From NCBI GenBank assembly GCA_017545485.1, contig JAFWMY010000008.1:101774-165773 (forward strand): 64,000 bases of DNA, written 5' to 3'. This document shows, one piece after another, positions 62,509 to 64,000 of the stretch (positions within the stretch are counted from its first letter, which is position 1; each line of letters begins with the position of its first letter). A program made the position numbers and the translations under genes. Under the pieces are notes generated by a model. The model was not told the DNA's origin. It was given only the letters and a program-made list of their open reading frames with translations, and did not search any database. Source of the DNA: Candidatus Saccharimonadota bacterium (GTDB lineage: Bacteria > Patescibacteriota > Saccharimonadia > Saccharimonadales > Saccharimonadaceae).

Positions 62509-63006
62509 GTGAGTGCCGAAAAGAAGAAACAGAGAAGTGTTTTAATTTTAGTGGTGGGACTAGTAGTAGTCTTGATGGGGTCGGTGTTGTTTGTGGGCGC
62601 GGTGAGCGGATGGTTTAGCGATATGAAGGTTGAGCTTGAGCCAGAATACTATTGTAAAGAAGAATGTGATGGTGAATTATTAGATTTGTCCGGAGAACAA
62701 TACGAAGAGTTGGTCAATAGTAAAAAATCGTTTGTAGTATTTGTTGATCAGAGTGGATGTGTGACGGCTGAAAAACTAAAAGGATATATAAAGGATTACG
62801 CAAAAGAAGTAGGGATTAAACCATATATAATATTGTTTTCTGAAGCAAAAAATACTTCTCTACATGACCATGTAAAATATTATCCGTCTGTGGCGATTGT
62901 CTCAAGAGGTAGAATAGTAAATTATCTGAGGGCGGATAACGATAATGACTCTGATTATTATAATGACTATAATGAATTTAGAAAATGGATTTCACAATAT
63001 TTGTAA
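62509..63006 (+). CDS. Membrane-anchored thioredoxin-fold protein
   Basis: 165 aa, GTG start one base after the preceding stop. Membrane helix about 10-32, a disulfide-capable YYCKEECDG segment, then a thioredoxin-like core (about 70-150): FVVFVDQSGCVTAEKLKGYI with a single cysteine at the active-site position, PYIILFSE, and the cis-Pro strand YYPSVAIVSRGRIVNYL. A normal CxxC is missing (GCVTA), so it is not a standard oxidoreductase. Acts outside the membrane, probably together with the rhodanese-like protein on thiol chemistry; inferred from adjacency. Confidence 0.7.
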   Translation: MSAEKKKQRSVLILVVGLVVVLMGSVLFVGAVSGWFSDMKVELEPEYYCKEECDGELLDLSGEQYEELVNSKKSFVVFVDQSGCVTAEKLKGYIKDYAKEVGIKPYIILFSEAKNTSLHDHVKYYPSVAIVSRGRIVNYLRADNDNDSDYYNDYNEFRKWISQYL

Positions 63007-63007
63007 G

Positions 63008-63117
63008 TTGTGGAAAAATTTTAAGGGGTAAATGCTATAAGTTGTGGAAAACTTTTATTTGAAAATATAAAAAATTGTGAGAAAGGTATTGACAAAACTA
63101 TGGTGCTTATGTATAAT
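63008..63117 (+). promoter_or_regulatory. Promoter with paired TTGTGGAAAA boxes (control region 1)
   Basis: TTGTGGAAAA at 63008-63017 and 63042-63051 (34 bp apart, same orientation) lie upstream of TTGACA (63089-63094), 17 bp, TATAAT (63112-63117). The same arrangement, boxes and promoter, is repeated at 63833-63932. The boxes are one base from a DnaA-box (TTATCCACA) complement but are more simply read as a paired regulator site. Confidence 0.75.
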
Positions 63118-63193
63118 CGGAAATGTTAAAGGTTATACACCTAACATAAAAACAAAAAAATAAAAACCACAAAGTGTGGAAGGAGAAAACAAA
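63118..63193 (+). promoter_or_regulatory. Leader of the secreted-protein gene
   Basis: ATGTTAAAGGT...ACCTAACAT can fold into a bulged hairpin; later CCACAAAGTGTGG forms a 5-bp hairpin directly before GGAAGGAG. In the next leader the second hairpin reads CGCA...TGCG, a compensatory change. Confidence 0.65.
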
Positions 63194-63784
63194 ATGAAAA
63201 AATCATTAATTGCAACTGGATTAACAGCTGTTGCTTTTGCAGCTATGCCAGCTCTTGGCGTTTTCGCCGATGTAACTGATACCGTGATTCTCACGATTAA
63301 CGGTTCTTGTTCGGTTGGCCAAACTCAAGGTAGCCCAGTGCAAGGTGGTGGCGTGGAAGTCAAAGAAGAGAATGCTGTGAACAACCAGCTATATACTTGG
63401 GATGCTGATGGTTCTCAGGGTGGTACCCTTAAAGTTACTTGTAACGATGCTTCTGGTTGGAACGTAAAAGCAGTTGGTTCTAGTAACGGAAGTCCTGTAA
63501 CCTCAATGGCAACTTCTGGTACTGGTACGCCAATCGTAACTGGTACCGCTACTTCTGGTGCAACATCTAACTGGATGTTTAAAGTAGCAGGTGCTGGTGT
63601 TACTGCTAATGAAGGTTATGCAAACTGGTCAGCAGTTCCTGCAACCGCTACTAAGGTTGCTACTGGTGGTGGTGCTATTTCTGAAGGGCAGATTAACACT
63701 GGTTATCAGGTATGGGTAAGCGCTACTCAGGAAGCTGGTACTTACACTGGTAAAGTGACTTACACGGTTGCTCCTGGTGCTTAA
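63194..63784 (+). CDS. Secreted Gly/Thr/Ser-rich surface protein, 196 aa
   Basis: The start is ATG 63194, after AAGGAG. Signal peptide (about 1-25, LIATGLTAVAFAAMPALGVFA, one visible cleavage site after VFA). The mature protein is rich in Gly, Thr, Ser and Val, beta-like, with two cysteines (SCSVG and VTCND) likely forming a disulfide and ends in TYTVAP followed by GA. No membrane anchor. It resembles small pilin- or WxL-like secreted domains in composition only. A strong promoter and a duplicated control region downstream suggest an abundant, multi-copy surface protein family. Confidence 0.82.
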   Translation: MKKSLIATGLTAVAFAAMPALGVFADVTDTVILTINGSCSVGQTQGSPVQGGGVEVKEENAVNNQLYTWDADGSQGGTLKVTCNDASGWNVKAVGSSNGSPVTSMATSGTGTPIVTGTATSGATSNWMFKVAGAGVTANEGYANWSAVPATATKVATGGGAISEGQINTGYQVWVSATQEAGTYTGKVTYTVAPGA

Positions 63785-63798
63785 TTTAAGCCTATAAC

Positions 63799-63830
63799 AA
63801 ATACAGCCCCACACGGGGCTGTATTTTTTT
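63799..63830 (+). terminator. Rho-independent terminator
   Basis: AAATACAGCCCC-ACAC-GGGGCTGTATTT, 12-bp perfect stem followed by Ts. Confidence 0.95.
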
Positions 63831-63896
63831 GGTTGTGGAAAACTGAATAGTTCTAGTACTTTTGGTTGTGGAAAACTGAATAGTTCTAGTACTTAA
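63831..63896 (+). repeat. Tandem 33-bp repeat with TTGTGGAAAA boxes
   Basis: Two copies (63831 and 63864), identical over 31 bases starting GGTTGTGGAAAACTG. Each holds one TTGTGGAAAA box (63833-63842, 63866-63875), so the pair is the upstream site of the next promoter. Confidence 0.88.
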
Positions 63897-63903
63897 AAAA
63901 TGC

Positions 63904-64000
63904 TTGACAAAACCATGATGCTTATGTAAAATGGAAATTGTTAAAGGTCATATTTAACATAAATAACATTTAATTTTCGCAATTTGTGCGGAAGGAGAAA
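63904..64000 (+). promoter_or_regulatory. Promoter and leader of the next gene (outside the window)
   Basis: TTGACA (63904-63909), 17 bp, TAAAAT (63927-63932), then TGTTAAA-GGTCATA-TTTAACA and CGCA...TGCG before GGAAGGAG. It copies the control region of 63194-63784, so a paralog probably starts just after base 64000. Confidence 0.85.

Noticed and set aside
63008..63875. Replication origin with DnaA boxes
   Set aside because: The four TTGTGGAAAA boxes deviate from the DnaA consensus, all face one way and are tied to two duplicated promoters; no dnaA, dnaN or gidA is nearby.
63831..63896. CRISPR array
   Set aside because: Only two copies in direct tandem with no spacers and no cas genes in the window.

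Overview
The window looks like a chromosomal segment of a host-dependent ultrasmall bacterium of the Saccharibacteria (TM7, Patescibacteria/CPR). The evidence is low-to-moderate GC DNA, very compact gene packing, a divergent reduced glycolysis set, an arginine deiminase operon (reported for oral Saccharibacteria), a VirB6-like protein with a hydrophobic core I recognise from CPR genomes, and several giant secreted proteins. UGA is used as a stop throughout, so this is not the UGA-glycine code of Absconditabacteria/Gracilibacteria. Genus cannot be resolved by eye.

Layout. 0-7 kb: a small gene, HrcA/GrpE under a CIRCE operator, ribosomal protein L25, a degenerate PfkB-like/class I aldolase fusion, a phosphomannomutase-like HAD enzyme and triosephosphate isomerase. 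7-12.3 kb: tRNA-His with a duplicated 3' end, tRNA-Gly, then an accessory island of three similar strong promoters. Two of these drive near-duplicate structured leaders in front of membrane-protein genes. A DUF11-like surface protein closes this part. 12.5-22.7 kb: a VirB6/TrbL-like protein with a small membrane partner, and an 1805-residue surface protein with four FISUMP-type domains. 22.7-28 kb: three proline tRNAs, FtsH, an M1 aminopeptidase and tRNA-Leu. 28-42.7 kb: Pgi, the arginine deiminase genes (arcC divergent from arcB-arcA-small ORF-arcD-like), iPGM, GalU, an adenylate-forming enzyme, and ClpC (second CIRCE) with ClpP. 42.7-51.1 kb: two tandem pairs of a small anchored helical protein and a giant Cys-rich secreted protein, homogenised over 318 bp. 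51.1-56.2 kb: RadA, RuvC, RuvA, an RNase HII-YraN fusion, L19 and YchF. 56.2-58.9 kb: an accessory patch with a nucleotidyltransferase, a CdiA-CT-like nuclease, a duplicated ychF fragment, a repeated hairpin and a gene relic. 58.9-64 kb: an MFS-like transporter, four consecutive membrane-anchored extracytoplasmic enzymes, and a secreted protein whose control region is duplicated at the right edge, so another gene probably begins just outside.

How the parts fit. The cell seems to gain ATP from arginine (ArcA, ArcB, ArcC with an exchanger) and from partial glycolysis, uses HrcA to control chaperone and Clp genes, and devotes much coding capacity to surface proteins, export machinery and ecto-enzymes, as expected of an epibiont. 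Many genes have a TATAAT-like -10 box ending exactly 6-7 nt before the start codon, which predicts leaderless mRNAs. Genes with leaders tend to carry strong Shine-Dalgarno sites, and several leaders look structured.

Strongest candidates for something new are the paired leader RNAs at 8.1 and 9.1 kb with a built-in anti-Shine-Dalgarno switch, the repeated ~46-nt hairpin at 57.0 and 58.5 kb with compensatory changes, and the anchored-protein/giant-secreted-protein pairs.
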